Shown: positions 51,594 through 60,078 of the stretch, one piece after another
How positions within the stretch are numbered: position 1 is the first letter of the stretch
Layout: the number at the start of each line of letters is the position of its first letter
DNA from: Torulaspora globosa
Taxonomy: Eukaryota; Ascomycota; Saccharomycetes; Saccharomycetales; Saccharomycetaceae
Direction of reading: 5' to 3'
Length of the DNA stretch: 64,000 nucleotides
NCBI RefSeq assembly: GCF_014133895.1
Contig: NC_050728.1
Location: 1-64,000 of the forward strand
Made by a program: the position numbers and the translations under genes
The notes under the pieces: generated by a model
Seen by the model: only the letters and a program-made list of their open reading frames with translations
Told to the model about the DNA's origin: nothing
Database searches by the model: none

Positions 51594-51977
51594 TTATTTG
51601 CTGATCTCCAAGTTATCCAACTCCTCTTTCTCCTTGGCTGCAGCCTCTGCCTCCAAGATGTATGGTGTCAGGTAGGGAACGTCTTCGCTGGGTTTGGTCC
51701 ATTCATTTTCTGGAAGCAAATGGTGAGTCAACTCAGTCTGGTGAGCTCTGATGATTCTGAAGACTCTGGCGTACGATTCATCTTCAGGCAATCTTCTCAA
51801 AGCAGTCTGAGCAACTGCGTTCTCTTCAGCAATAAGATCATCAAATCTCAAACCCAACTGTCTGTAGCCTGCTAGGTTTACAAATTGCTTGGCGACTGGC
51901 ACAGCGATCTTGGACAAAGCTGCATGCTTTAGGATGAAGTCACCCATCTTCACTACCGAGGTCAACGATTGAGGCAT
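51594..51977 (-). CDS. QCR7: Qcr7, complex III subunit 7
   Basis: The 127-residue protein is almost identical in pattern to S. cerevisiae Qcr7 (127), a matrix-side subunit of ubiquinol-cytochrome c oxidoreductase that binds cytochrome b early in assembly. Recognisable blocks are [54 protein letters not shown] and [15 protein letters not shown]. There is no separate presequence, as in the family. Upstream HAP- and CBF1-type sites predict respiratory control. Confidence 0.98.
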   Translation of the reverse strand: MPQSLTSVVKMGDFILKHAALSKIAVPVAKQFVNLAGYRQLGLRFDDLIAEENAVAQTALRRLPEDESYARVFRIIRAHQTELTHHLLPENEWTKPSEDVPYLTPYILEAEAAAKEKEELDNLEISK

Positions 51978-52182
51978 TATGATATTTTTGAGGAACTATC
52001 GTGAGACAGACTTGAAAATTAGGATATACCTGTCGGACTGAATATAATGAAACCACCTCAGCTAGATGTAACCCAGCGCTACAATCCTCTCGACTTTATT
52101 AATTATGTATTGTAGTTTTTACTTACAAAGCTAGCTGAACGCTCAGCGATATCGCCGGCCAAGAAAGCAAAATTCCGCCGTC

Positions 52183-52204
52183 TGATTGGTAGCGGGTCAC
52201 GTGA
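52183..52204. promoter_or_regulatory. HAP complex (CCAAT) and CBF1 sites upstream of QCR7
   Basis: TGATTGGT (52183-52190) matches the Hap2/3/4/5 site TNATTGGT, and TCACGTGA (52197-52204) is an ideal Cbf1 box. They lie about 205-227 bp upstream of the QCR7 ATG, just past the APA stop. S. cerevisiae complex III genes are controlled by HAP and Cbf1. Confidence 0.7.
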
Positions 52205-52281
52205 AATAGTCGTTATACGGTTATAAAGTGTGAAGCCTGCTACTTGGTGAAGTATACCGGTTCCAGTTCACATTGAGCATG

Positions 52282-53238
52282 CTAGTAATTGTACTCTGTC
52301 TGCTTCTTGCCCGCGGAGTTGGGAAACCCACATTCGAGCAGGGCTTCGTCGATCTTGTGTGGTAGTTGCAGGATTTGGTCGTAGGCTTCCTGTGTCTTGA
52401 CGAGGATCAAACCGGCATATCCGGTGGCGTTGAAACCGATCTGCAAGGACTTAGCCCTTGTGCTGGACCGTGGGACGACGCAAATCCAGTTTTTGGTCAT
52501 GAGGACGTTGTAGCCTCTGCTGTTGGCCAGCTCTGGCTTCTCTCCGGCCCAGTCCTGGAAGAATGTGAATGCCCTCTGAACCAAAGAAACGTAGCACATG
52601 GCCAGCAGGTCTTCGTTGACATCCTCCTCGGACTCCGGCAAAGGCAGAACGAAATGGGCGAACGAGACCTTGTCGTCCTGCAAAGGCTCAGTCTTGAAGT
52701 CTGGCAAGAAGTGACTCTTACCAGCACAGATCCTATCTTGCAGGGTGACGAAGTTTTGAGGTAGTCTCAAGGTCTGCAAGTGTTTGTGGTCCTGTGAGGA
52801 GCCGCTGGAAGGACCGGAATTGTAGATCATCATGTGTCTCTTGTTCTCGTCTTCGTCGTCCAGCTTCAACAGCAGATTGTACGCTGTCATCAGGTCAAGA
52901 GGACTCAATGGCGACTTCTGGTCCTTGAACGTGTTCGTGACTAGCAAAGTATGCTCAGGAACAATGGGGAACTTGTTCAACAACAGTTTGTACTCGCCAT
53001 CAGCGACGTTTTCGACCACGGTCAACTCAGGCTCAGGCTCTGCGAATGGGTTTTTATCTGGCTGGTCACCACGCTCTGGCTTCGAAGCCAGACTTGGAGC
53101 GTAGCTGACGACGTAATTCATCCCGCTGTTCGCATCCTTTAACTTTTTGGTCGTGGATTCCGTGAAGCAAAGATGTCCATTATTCACAGCTTCTTCGTAT
53201 TTCTTGGAGATAAGATCTGCAACGTTTTCCGGTAGCAT
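52282..53238 (-). CDS. Diadenosine tetraphosphate phosphorylase (Apa1/Apa2)
   Basis: This 318-residue enzyme cleaves Ap4A with phosphate to ADP and ATP. It is the single ancestor of S. cerevisiae APA1 (YCL050C) and APA2 (YDR530C). Conserved blocks are NKFPIVPEHTLLVTN, the phosphate-binding and nucleophile region SGPSSGSSQDHKHLQ (HxH-type catalytic histidines), VSFAHFVLPLPES and the C-terminus LLECGFPNSAGKKQTEYNY. The ATG at 53238 (MLPENVADLISKKY) aligns with the Apa1 start; another in-frame start 10 codons upstream (MNVVQQSGPN) is possible. Length is normal (321 in Apa1). Confidence 0.96.
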   Translation of the reverse strand: MLPENVADLISKKYEEAVNNGHLCFTESTTKKLKDANSGMNYVVSYAPSLASKPERGDQPDKNPFAEPEPELTVVENVADGEYKLLLNKFPIVPEHTLLVTNTFKDQKSPLSPLDLMTAYNLLLKLDDEDENKRHMMIYNSGPSSGSSQDHKHLQTLRLPQNFVTLQDRICAGKSHFLPDFKTEPLQDDKVSFAHFVLPLPESEEDVNEDLLAMCYVSLVQRAFTFFQDWAGEKPELANSRGYNVLMTKNWICVVPRSSTRAKSLQIGFNATGYAGLILVKTQEAYDQILQLPHKIDEALLECGFPNSAGKKQTEYNY

Positions 53239-53701
53239 ATTGGGACCTGATTGCTGGACTACATTCAAAGGAGATACATGAAATGTGAGAAATATCTAAA
53301 CCTTTGAAAAGTGAAAAGTTTGCTTACTTTATGAACAGCGGCTTGACGTCGCGCAGTGGCCAGCAGGTGGTGTCATCAGCCAAATGCTTGAAATTCAAGA
53401 CACTCTAGCGAGTGCTAGGAATTAGAGGTCTTAAGTGGGTTAAAGCTGATGGCCGCTCTCATTAATGGTGAAATCGTAGCAGCATCGAGTGGCTTAGCAC
53501 TTGCTTGTTATCTCTTCTCGTTCTTGAGTGAACAATTTCAACAGTACGCCGTGAACGAACACCGCGAAGGGCGAACTGCACAGTCGAATGAATGAGAAAG
53601 CATTCAACAGTGCGATGTTCATTGGTAAAGCCTAGCGAGAGCTAGCTAACTTGTCGTAGTGCTTGTGTTGTGGCGAATTTGATATTCGCTGGTCTGCAGC
53701 A
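53239..53701. other. Divergent promoter region APA / CAB1
   Basis: No gene visible. It should contain the promoters of both flanking genes, which are divergently transcribed. Confidence 0.45.
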
Positions 53702-54781
53702 ATGCGAGGTTCAATTGCGCAGGAGATTCAATATCCGTGCCAGTACGACGACGGCATCTTCAACATAGCGATTGACATTGGCGGAAGTCTAGCGAAGGTG
53801 GTGTTTTCACCAATTGGAACCAACCGAATATTATTTCACACCGTTGAGACTGAGAGGATTGACAAGTTCGTGCGATTATTACATTCGATTGTCGAGAGTC
53901 ATCATGCTGGAGATTATTCGACGACTCAGATAACAGCGACTGGCGGTGGTGCGTACAAATTTTACGAGCTTTTGAACAAGGAGTTTCCAAACGTTATCCA
54001 GATCAAGCGGCTCGACGAGATGGAATGTCTGATCAAAGGCGTCGACGCGTTCATCCACGAAATTCCGGACGAGGTTTTCACCTACAACGACCAGGATGGG
54101 GCCCAGAATGTTCTCCTACCCAATGGATCGGCACATTCACCTAAGACCTACCCGTACCTGCTTGTAAATATCGGATCCGGGGTGTCGATCCTGAAAGTAG
54201 AGAATGCAGAAACCTTCTCGCGCGTTGGTGGCTCTTCGCTTGGAGGCGGTACGCTGTGGGGGTTGCTTTCTCTTATCACCGGTGCGCAGACTTATGACCA
54301 GATGCTGGACTGGGCCCACGACGGCGACAATACTAACGTCGATATGCTTGTTGGTGACATTTATGGGACAGATTACAACAAGATTGGTTTAAAATCTTCG
54401 AACATCGCCAGCTCATTTGGGAAGGTGTTTCAAAACAGAAGGGGATCGCTGAGTAAATCATCAGCTGCCGCCTCAAACTCCGCGAGTCCAACTACATCTC
54501 ACGCGGATATAGCATCGAGAAACAAAAAGTTCAAGAACCCAGACGTTTGTAAAAGTTTACTTTACGCCATCTCCAATAATATTGGACAAATTGCATACCT
54601 ACAGGCAAAAATCCACAACGTTCAAAATATTTATTTTGGTGGATCGTACATTAGAGGCCATTTAATGACTATGAATACCTTAAGCTTTGCTATAAACTTC
54701 TGGTCCCAGGGAAGGAAACAGGCATTCTTCCTGAAACATGAGGGGTACCTCGGAGCGATGGGCGCACTCTTAAGCGCCTAA
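53702..54781 (+). CDS. CAB1: Cab1, pantothenate kinase
   Basis: The 359-residue enzyme (367 in S. cerevisiae) makes 4'-phosphopantothenate, the first committed step of coenzyme A synthesis, and is the essential eukaryotic-type (type II) pantothenate kinase. ATP-binding signatures are FNIAIDIGGSLAKVVFSP near residue 20, ATGGGAYKFYELL near 80, and LVNIGSGVSILKV with RVGGSSLGGGTLWGLLSLI near 155-190. The C-terminal SQGRKQAFFLKHEGYLGAMG is also conserved. The ATG at 53702 aligns with the S. cerevisiae start; the frame is open 13 codons upstream. A Ser/Ala-rich insert around residue 255 is variable in the family. Confidence 0.97.
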   Translation: MRGSIAQEIQYPCQYDDGIFNIAIDIGGSLAKVVFSPIGTNRILFHTVETERIDKFVRLLHSIVESHHAGDYSTTQITATGGGAYKFYELLNKEFPNVIQIKRLDEMECLIKGVDAFIHEIPDEVFTYNDQDGAQNVLLPNGSAHSPKTYPYLLVNIGSGVSILKVENAETFSRVGGSSLGGGTLWGLLSLITGAQTYDQMLDWAHDGDNTNVDMLVGDIYGTDYNKIGLKSSNIASSFGKVFQNRRGSLSKSSAAASNSASPTTSHADIASRNKKFKNPDVCKSLLYAISNNIGQIAYLQAKIHNVQNIYFGGSYIRGHLMTMNTLSFAINFWSQGRKQAFFLKHEGYLGAMGALLSA

Positions 54782-54807
54782 GTAAGACGCTGCGGAAGAT
54801 AAGTAAG

Positions 54808-55902
54808 TCATTTCACAGGTGCTAAACCTATCAAATAGCCCGTAATAGCCTCCATAGATTTGTAAACATCTCGAGAACCAACATTCTGCTGCTTCAATTC
54901 TGATTGCAAATCCTCATCCACGCTCATGCCTCCCTCTCCTTTTCTGTAAATCGTGACATCGCTTATCCTGTACCCGCCATCCAGGGCTATCAAAACTGTG
55001 AAAATTTCCAGCACATCGAACTGAATTTTCTTGATCTGAGGATATATTTCAAGATCGTGCCAGCCTGGGTTTGGCAAGAAGTTGGATTCCCACAGTCTTA
55101 TCAAGGAGTCTAATGTACAACCAAGTTCATTCAGCTTAGGGTCCTGTGTCAGTTTCTTTGCAGTGTCTTTCGCCTCGAAATCTTTCTTGATTAGTTCAAG
55201 TTGAGCGATTTGCGCTTCCAAATGTTTCAAATCGTTCTGGCATCTTCGTACCTCGTCCCATTCGTCAAAAACTTTCGCCACAGAGGGTTTCTGACGTTCT
55301 ACTTGTTTCTTATAACGTTCTTTTTCCTCCCTCATCTTCTCTACCTCGACGAGCAACTGGTCACAATCATCCAAGATATCAGCAGTTTCAAGATAAAGCT
55401 CGTTGACAGTATCTTGATCCTTCACAATCTGCTCTGCAGCGTTAGATATCTGTAGTTTCGTTTCATCGATCCAGCGATGATGAGCTTCTTCAATTTCACG
55501 CTCCAGTGCTTTGACGGCGCTCTCCATTTCGACGTATTGCTGATCATGCGTAGATTTCAGCTGCAGCAACTCTGCCGAAGATATCGTATATCTCAGAAAG
55601 AAATCGAGCGTTTCCTGTTCCAAATGCGTCATTTTGAGCAACTCTATTAGTTTATCGAACTCAGCAATCCTTTCAGCCAACGAACTCAGATCTATCGTTA
55701 TCGCTCCAGCGTTTCCGTCGACGCCATCCAGTCTCACCAGGTTATTCTCATGGCTCATGGACGTGATGCTTTGAGTTATTTCGCGAATCGCTGAAATTAG
55801 TCGCTCTTCCTGGTCTCTTAGCGTCTGTTCGCTTCCTCTTGTCGTCACATCCTCCAATACTTCCACTTCAGTCCTGAAGTCTCGTAACCCATCTGACGAC
55901 AT
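54808..55902 (-). CDS. KRE28: Kre28, kinetochore protein (partner of Spc105)
   Basis: The 364-residue protein, mostly predicted coiled coil, corresponds to S. cerevisiae Kre28 (385), which binds the kinetochore scaffold Spc105 and stabilises it (Zwint-like). Shared blocks are LIELLKMTHLEQETLDFFLRY near residues 85-105, NELYLETADI and LRLWES-type segments, and a compact C-terminus (YPQIKKIQFDVLEIF) that is probably the RWD-like domain. The ATG at 55902 (MSSDGLRDF) fits the S. cerevisiae start; another ATG at 55941 is possible. It converges with CAB1 with only 26 bp between stops, matching YDR531W-YDR532C. Confidence 0.9.
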   Translation of the reverse strand: MSSDGLRDFRTEVEVLEDVTTRGSEQTLRDQEERLISAIREITQSITSMSHENNLVRLDGVDGNAGAITIDLSSLAERIAEFDKLIELLKMTHLEQETLDFFLRYTISSAELLQLKSTHDQQYVEMESAVKALEREIEEAHHRWIDETKLQISNAAEQIVKDQDTVNELYLETADILDDCDQLLVEVEKMREEKERYKKQVERQKPSVAKVFDEWDEVRRCQNDLKHLEAQIAQLELIKKDFEAKDTAKKLTQDPKLNELGCTLDSLIRLWESNFLPNPGWHDLEIYPQIKKIQFDVLEIFTVLIALDGGYRISDVTIYRKGEGGMSVDEDLQSELKQQNVGSRDVYKSMEAITGYLIGLAPVK

Positions 55903-55947
55903 CGATGAAACACATCGCCAGGATTCAAGACATCGACTCATCGTCAC

Positions 55948-56721
55948 CTCGAAGAGCTGTCAGTCTTAAATACTTCATTTCGCGTCTGTCAACATAGCCA
56001 TGTGATCCAGAGCCAAACTGAAAAATTTTGACTATAAAGTCTGCACTGTTTGAAGGTTTAGATATCCAATATTCATCTCAAGACACCAAGAAGAGGTTAT
56101 GTTAAGCCATGTATCTATCGCTTGAGATCGCTGGCGGCTAACGCTTGTGAATTGAGTGAGACGGTTTTTGATGGAAGGCAGTGCCTTCGGCTTTCATAAC
56201 ATCCTGCACAACTTAAGTTTGTTGAGTTTCATCGTTTATGTATACATACTCTTCGAATGTGTCTATGTGCGCAGATCAAATCCTTTCCGTCCCAGATTCC
56301 AGGGTATTTCATATTACAGCAACCGCCTGACGTTTTTTTTGGAACGTCGACGAGTTCCTCTTTGCGCAACAATGCTTATCCTAGTTCTGAATGATGAGTT
56401 CTTCATCTTTGCAGAAAGTTTAATCATAAAGTTGTCGGGAGGGTTTGCCTCGTGCCATTGCGTTGCTGTTCGATGAAAAACACTCATTTAACGTTGGAAT
56501 CCCTTTGCTAACTCATCGAAGACACCTGCCTTCATGGGAAAACCCAGTATATGGCTCCACATGATGTCTTCTTTGAGCAGACAGCCTATGTTGTCTGCTG
56601 TAGAGCTCGGTCAGGTAAGAGTTTTTCTTTCCAGACGATGCTCGCCAGAATAGGGTGGCAAAGGTCTTGCGTTAGAGAGCTTAGAGAAAGGAAACATGCT
56701 GCGAGATGGCCCAGCGCTGCA
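55948..56721. other. Gene-free interval KRE28-RBA50
   Basis: Frames at 56156-56476 and 56551-56766 are unconvincing. The KRE28 promoter is here, since the RBA50 3' end lies at the right. The interval is long enough for a small RNA, but I recognise none. Confidence 0.4.
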
Positions 56722-57936
56722 TTATTTTTCATTTTTCCTGAAGTCCCCTCCGCCTCTTTTCCATAGCCAAAGTGCGTCTAAGGCGTAATTTCTCGTGGAA
56801 AGATGCTTTGTCTTCTTCTCGTCGGAGGCATCTTGTAGACACTCTATGATTCTGAACTCGTAGCAAAGATCCCAAAAAAGGCCGTAAATCTTCTCAGTCA
56901 CCTTCTGTGTACCTCCGTCCTGTTGATAGGTTTCCAGATCGACTTCTGGTACCAGCTGGTAGTACGCTTGTCGGCCGAGCTTATACAAGATGCGGCCCAG
57001 GGTCTGCACTGCTATCGCTCTTTGCGCCGGATACGTAGATCTCGACAGTCTTTGCAGTTCCGGTATGGTGTAACCAGCAAGGTGCGGGTCGTCCGCATGA
57101 TGGTGCAAAGCGGAATGAGTGGTGGACGTTATCTCTCTCGTTGGAGGCACCAGGTTACCGTCAAAATCAAACCTACACTGCGAAACATCGTCAATCACCG
57201 TACAAGGCTGCGCGTCTGGTACTGGCTGCATCCATTGCAACTTGTCGACGTCTCTGGGCAAATCCGGGAAGAACTTTTCGTGAAGCTTTTGATCGAAGTC
57301 TGGGTCATTTAAGGCGATCTTCTGGTCCGCCTCGCTGTTCCTGCGAGTCACGAAATGAACGTCCTTCAGCAGCTCTTCATTGGCCATATGATCTATAGAC
57401 TGTGCGATTTGGAAATCGAGCGGTGCGACATCCTCGTCATCAGGAATATCCTGCTCCAGGGACTCATCGTCTCGAGGGCTAATTCCAAGTGCTTTAGCCA
57501 CTTGCTCATCGTCCAACGCCGGCAGTTCCGTTAGCCGGTCTGTTTCGCCAACCCATGTCCCAGACGCACCCTCAATCTCCGCGAAAAGAGGCCCACCGCC
57601 GGACTTTGCAGCTCTTCTGTTAATGTTGGAGAGCAAACGCTTAACGAGCTTTGGATCCAAAGACTCTAACAGCTCTTTTCTTTCCCGCGCAATTTCCTCC
57701 TGTGACATGTTCTGCAAACTTTTGATGTTCTCCTCATGGATAGACTGAGCTTCCGACCTCTTGGACTCCGGCCTACAGGCCTTTTTCGCCTTCAAACGCT
57801 GTTTCCACGACGAAACCTCTTTGGGCTTGTACAACTCTGGAAAACCACTGCTGTTTCTAGGCGCAAATTCAGCACACTCGTCATCTGACGACCCACTACC
57901 AGTGTCCCGCTCAACAACGTCGCCCAACAGGTCCAT
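56722..57936 (-). CDS. RBA50: Rba50, RNA polymerase II assembly factor (RPAP1 family)
   Basis: The 404-residue protein (439 in S. cerevisiae) is the yeast RPAP1 homologue needed for assembly and nuclear import of RNA polymerase II, acting on the Rpb3 subassembly. The ATG at 57936 (MDLLGDVVERD) aligns with the S. cerevisiae start, with GFPELYKPKEVSSWKQRL soon after. The RPAP1 N-terminal motif is ENIKSLQNMSQEEIARERKE, residues about 85-105, followed by ELLESLDPKLVKRLL. The RPAP1 C-terminal block has LQRLSRSTYPAQRAIAVQTL and ends in LDALWLWKRGGGDF. The gene looks intact. Confidence 0.94.
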   Translation of the reverse strand: MDLLGDVVERDTGSGSSDDECAEFAPRNSSGFPELYKPKEVSSWKQRLKAKKACRPESKRSEAQSIHEENIKSLQNMSQEEIARERKELLESLDPKLVKRLLSNINRRAAKSGGGPLFAEIEGASGTWVGETDRLTELPALDDEQVAKALGISPRDDESLEQDIPDDEDVAPLDFQIAQSIDHMANEELLKDVHFVTRRNSEADQKIALNDPDFDQKLHEKFFPDLPRDVDKLQWMQPVPDAQPCTVIDDVSQCRFDFDGNLVPPTREITSTTHSALHHHADDPHLAGYTIPELQRLSRSTYPAQRAIAVQTLGRILYKLGRQAYYQLVPEVDLETYQQDGGTQKVTEKIYGLFWDLCYEFRIIECLQDASDEKKTKHLSTRNYALDALWLWKRGGGDFRKNEK

Positions 57937-58081
57937 TTTCTTCACCGCTCTCACCTAAATTTGCATATGTCATCGAGATGTGATGCCCGTTTTTTTTTTT
58001 TTCTTGGCTTACGTAGGGCCCCGCTATGAAAAACAATAACCATTACGCACACTAATCACAGTACGTAGAATGTAGTCTAAG

Positions 58082-58315
58082 CTATACGGTGGAACCGTAG
58101 TTGTTCACGGAGTGCGTCAGCGTCTCCTCGTCAGGACCCTCGAACGGATGCTGGCTGACGATATACAAGGCGTGGATCAAGCCGGGGATGAATCCAAGCA
58201 CCCACAGCAACACATTGATGAGCAGATCCTTGGTGAAAAAACCTCTCTTCAGCCAGACGGCAACAGGCGGAATGAAAATCGCCACCAGCACTAAAAACCA
58301 ATCACGAGCATGCAT
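58082..58315 (-). CDS. SNA2: Sna2, PMP3-family small membrane protein
   Basis: The 77-residue protein matches S. cerevisiae Sna2 (79), a two-helix membrane protein of the PMP3/UPF0057 family found in the vacuole and plasma membrane. MHARDWFLVLVAIFIPP and LKRGFFTKDLLINVLLW contain the first helix and loop; GFIPGLIHALYIV is the second helix with the family's FPG-like motif. The C-terminal Asn-Asn-Tyr-Gly-Ser end is shared with Sna2. The ATG at 58315 is chosen by family length; the frame extends upstream through another ATG at 58399 and beyond, antisense-like to DCG1, but that extension is not family-like. Confidence 0.95.
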   Translation of the reverse strand: MHARDWFLVLVAIFIPPVAVWLKRGFFTKDLLINVLLWVLGFIPGLIHALYIVSQHPFEGPDEETLTHSVNNYGSTV

Positions 58316-58467
58316 CTTGTAGAACACACGATTGTTCGACACAGCCAGCATCCAGCTCTGCGGTGCGGCCTTCTCCTGCTTTTTATATCGCTCCTGCATA
58401 TCCCCCCCAGAGCACGGCTTAGATCGCATTGCTCTTGAAGCGCGTGTCACGTGACACAACGAACCTC

Positions 58468-59196
58468 TTATCTCATCGCCTGCAACAGGCTGGCGCTGCC
58501 CAGCAGCGCCTGGAACCCGATCACTATCGGGTCGAGAAACACCACGCCGCGGTCCTCGAACAGCTTGTTCAGTCTGCGCTCCAGCCCCGAGAACCCGGCG
58601 CACCCCAGGATCACGTATCTCGACCCGAGGCGATCGACGTTCTCGGCGCGGATCACGTCCACGATCGCGCCGAAATTGGCCTCGTCGTGCAACTCCAGCA
58701 CCTGCAGGTTCGAAGACACAGTACCGCGCCATAGACCCAGGCGGCGCACGTGTCCCGCAAGAAACTGCTGTTCCACACTGTCGTCGAGGATCTTGACCCA
58801 CTCTACGTTGGACGTGATGATGGAGAAGGGGCCGCGGGCCGCGAGACTCGCAAAGCTCACGCTGGCGTCGAGCAGCCCGAGGACCACCGGCGCCTGGGGC
58901 AGCGCTGCCAGCGCTGCCACCAGCGGGTGGTCTGAAAAGCACGCCACAAGTAGGCCCTCGAAGCGCGCGTAGTGGAACTCTGACCTGGGGTCGCTGAGCA
59001 CCGCCAAGCACGCGTCGCAGCTCGCGCTGCTGGCCTCCGGCCCGTCGATCTGCGGCGGCGCGCCGCTCGGGCCCGTCATGTAGCGGACTTGGAACGCGAA
59101 ACCGCGGAACGCGTCGCACGCCGCCACGCTTCTGGCGACCGCCTCGGTCATCGAACGCGAACTGTTCGGATTCACCACCAGCAACTGCAAAACCAT
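58468..59196 (-). CDS. DCG1: Dcg1-like Asp/Glu/hydantoin racemase family protein
   Basis: The 242-residue protein belongs to the Asp/Glu/hydantoin racemase superfamily and matches S. cerevisiae Dcg1 (YIR030C, 244), a nitrogen-regulated protein of the allantoin (DAL) region with no proven reaction. The start MVLQLLVVNPNSSRSMTEAV holds the family's substrate loop. The two catalytic cysteines are Cys86 (LLVACFSDHPL) and Cys199 (VILGCAGFSG). The gene is strikingly GC-rich compared with its neighbours. Overlapping GATAAG sites lie upstream, so nitrogen catabolite control is likely. In S. cerevisiae DCG1 sits in the DAL cluster on chromosome IX, so this location is different. Confidence 0.92.
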   Translation of the reverse strand: MVLQLLVVNPNSSRSMTEAVARSVAACDAFRGFAFQVRYMTGPSGAPPQIDGPEASSASCDACLAVLSDPRSEFHYARFEGLLVACFSDHPLVAALAALPQAPVVLGLLDASVSFASLAARGPFSIITSNVEWVKILDDSVEQQFLAGHVRRLGLWRGTVSSNLQVLELHDEANFGAIVDVIRAENVDRLGSRYVILGCAGFSGLERRLNKLFEDRGVVFLDPIVIGFQALLGSASLLQAMR

Positions 59197-59282
59197 AGTG
59201 AAACGCAGATCTGGGCTGTGGGTTTTCTGTGGCGCGGGGACGCAGCCGTTATATAGCCAAGAAATACCGTCTCGACCGCTGG

Positions 59283-59293
59283 CTTATCTTATC
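59283..59293. promoter_or_regulatory. Paired GATAAG sites upstream of DCG1
   Basis: CTTATCTTATC reads as two overlapping GATAAG sites on the minus strand, 87-97 bp before the DCG1 ATG. Paired GATAAG is the UAS-NTR recognised by Gln3/Gat1 in nitrogen catabolite repression. Confidence 0.75.
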
Positions 59294-59669
59294 GGGCAGC
59301 GATCGCTGTTTCTGGCGCTCGCGTTTCCGCTACGGCCGAGAATGCGCTGGAAACTGTCTCGGCACATCCATAACATGACCGGTTTCGGAGGCGGTGCCCC
59401 ATTCTGGTGGCCAGACCAGCCTTGCCCCTCCCCATGGCCTATTGTGGCGATCCACAGTTGTCCCAAAGAGGCGATGCGCGCGCTGGGCGTTCTACAGATT
59501 CGGGAAAAGAAACCACGCATGGCCAGATCTGAAAAATTTTCTCACTGAGACAGGAGGCTCTGTTGGGGTGGGCAAAGATTTGTTATAAAAGGCGCGAGTG
59601 TTGACCAGGAGAGAGCCTGTTGATGCTATCGGTTCTATACAGAAAAGCATCACATCAAGACTACCAGAA

Positions 59670-59864
59670 ATGCAATTCAAGACCATTGTCGCTGCCTTCG
59701 CTACTGTCGCTGCTGTTCAAGCTGCCAAGGACAACAGTTCTAACGGCTCCAACCACTCCAACAAGACTTCTTCCAGTCTTACAACCGGTGCTGCCAACTC
59801 CAACGTCTTGAACGCTGGTGTGTTCGGTGCTGCTGTTGCTGCCGGTGTCGCCTTCTTGTTCTAA
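59670..59864 (+). CDS. Small GPI-anchored cell-wall protein (YDR524C-B / YCL048W-A type)
   Basis: The 64-residue protein begins with a signal peptide ([19 protein letters not shown]), continues with a Ser/Asn/Thr-rich stretch ([14 protein letters not shown]) with N-glycosylation sites, and ends with a hydrophobic GPI signal ([15 protein letters not shown]). This layout and the place next to AGE1 match the small S. cerevisiae proteins YDR524C-B and YCL048W-A. The ATG at 59670 is chosen because it starts the signal peptide; the frame is open 24 codons upstream. A TATA-type ttataaaag at 59583 lies 87 bp upstream. Role: probably a minor cell-wall or plasma-membrane component. Confidence 0.88.
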   Translation: MQFKTIVAAFATVAAVQAAKDNSSNGSNHSNKTSSSLTTGAANSNVLNAGVFGAAVAAGVAFLF

Positions 59865-60078
59865 GCGGTCTGCTGGACCAGAAATGGCGTACAGCTTTAT
59901 ACATATATAATACTATTATAAAGACCATTGGGAGGGCAAGTTTAAGTAACATTAACTAGTGTAATATCGATTTAGTTGAATTTGGCTTACTGTTCTTCGT
60001 GCGTGACGACTCGGGATTAAGCTGGTCGGCGCTCGGTTCCCTAAGAGACCTTGTTGGTAGTGGATATAATGACGGCGA

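Noticed and set aside
56156..56766. Two plus-strand frames of 106 and 71 codons between KRE28 and RBA50
   Set aside because: No family features; the second overlaps the RBA50 3' end in antisense.
58316..59119. Long N-terminal extension of SNA2 (345 codons in total)
   Set aside because: Sna2 proteins are about 79 residues; the extension is the Arg-rich antisense translation of DCG1.
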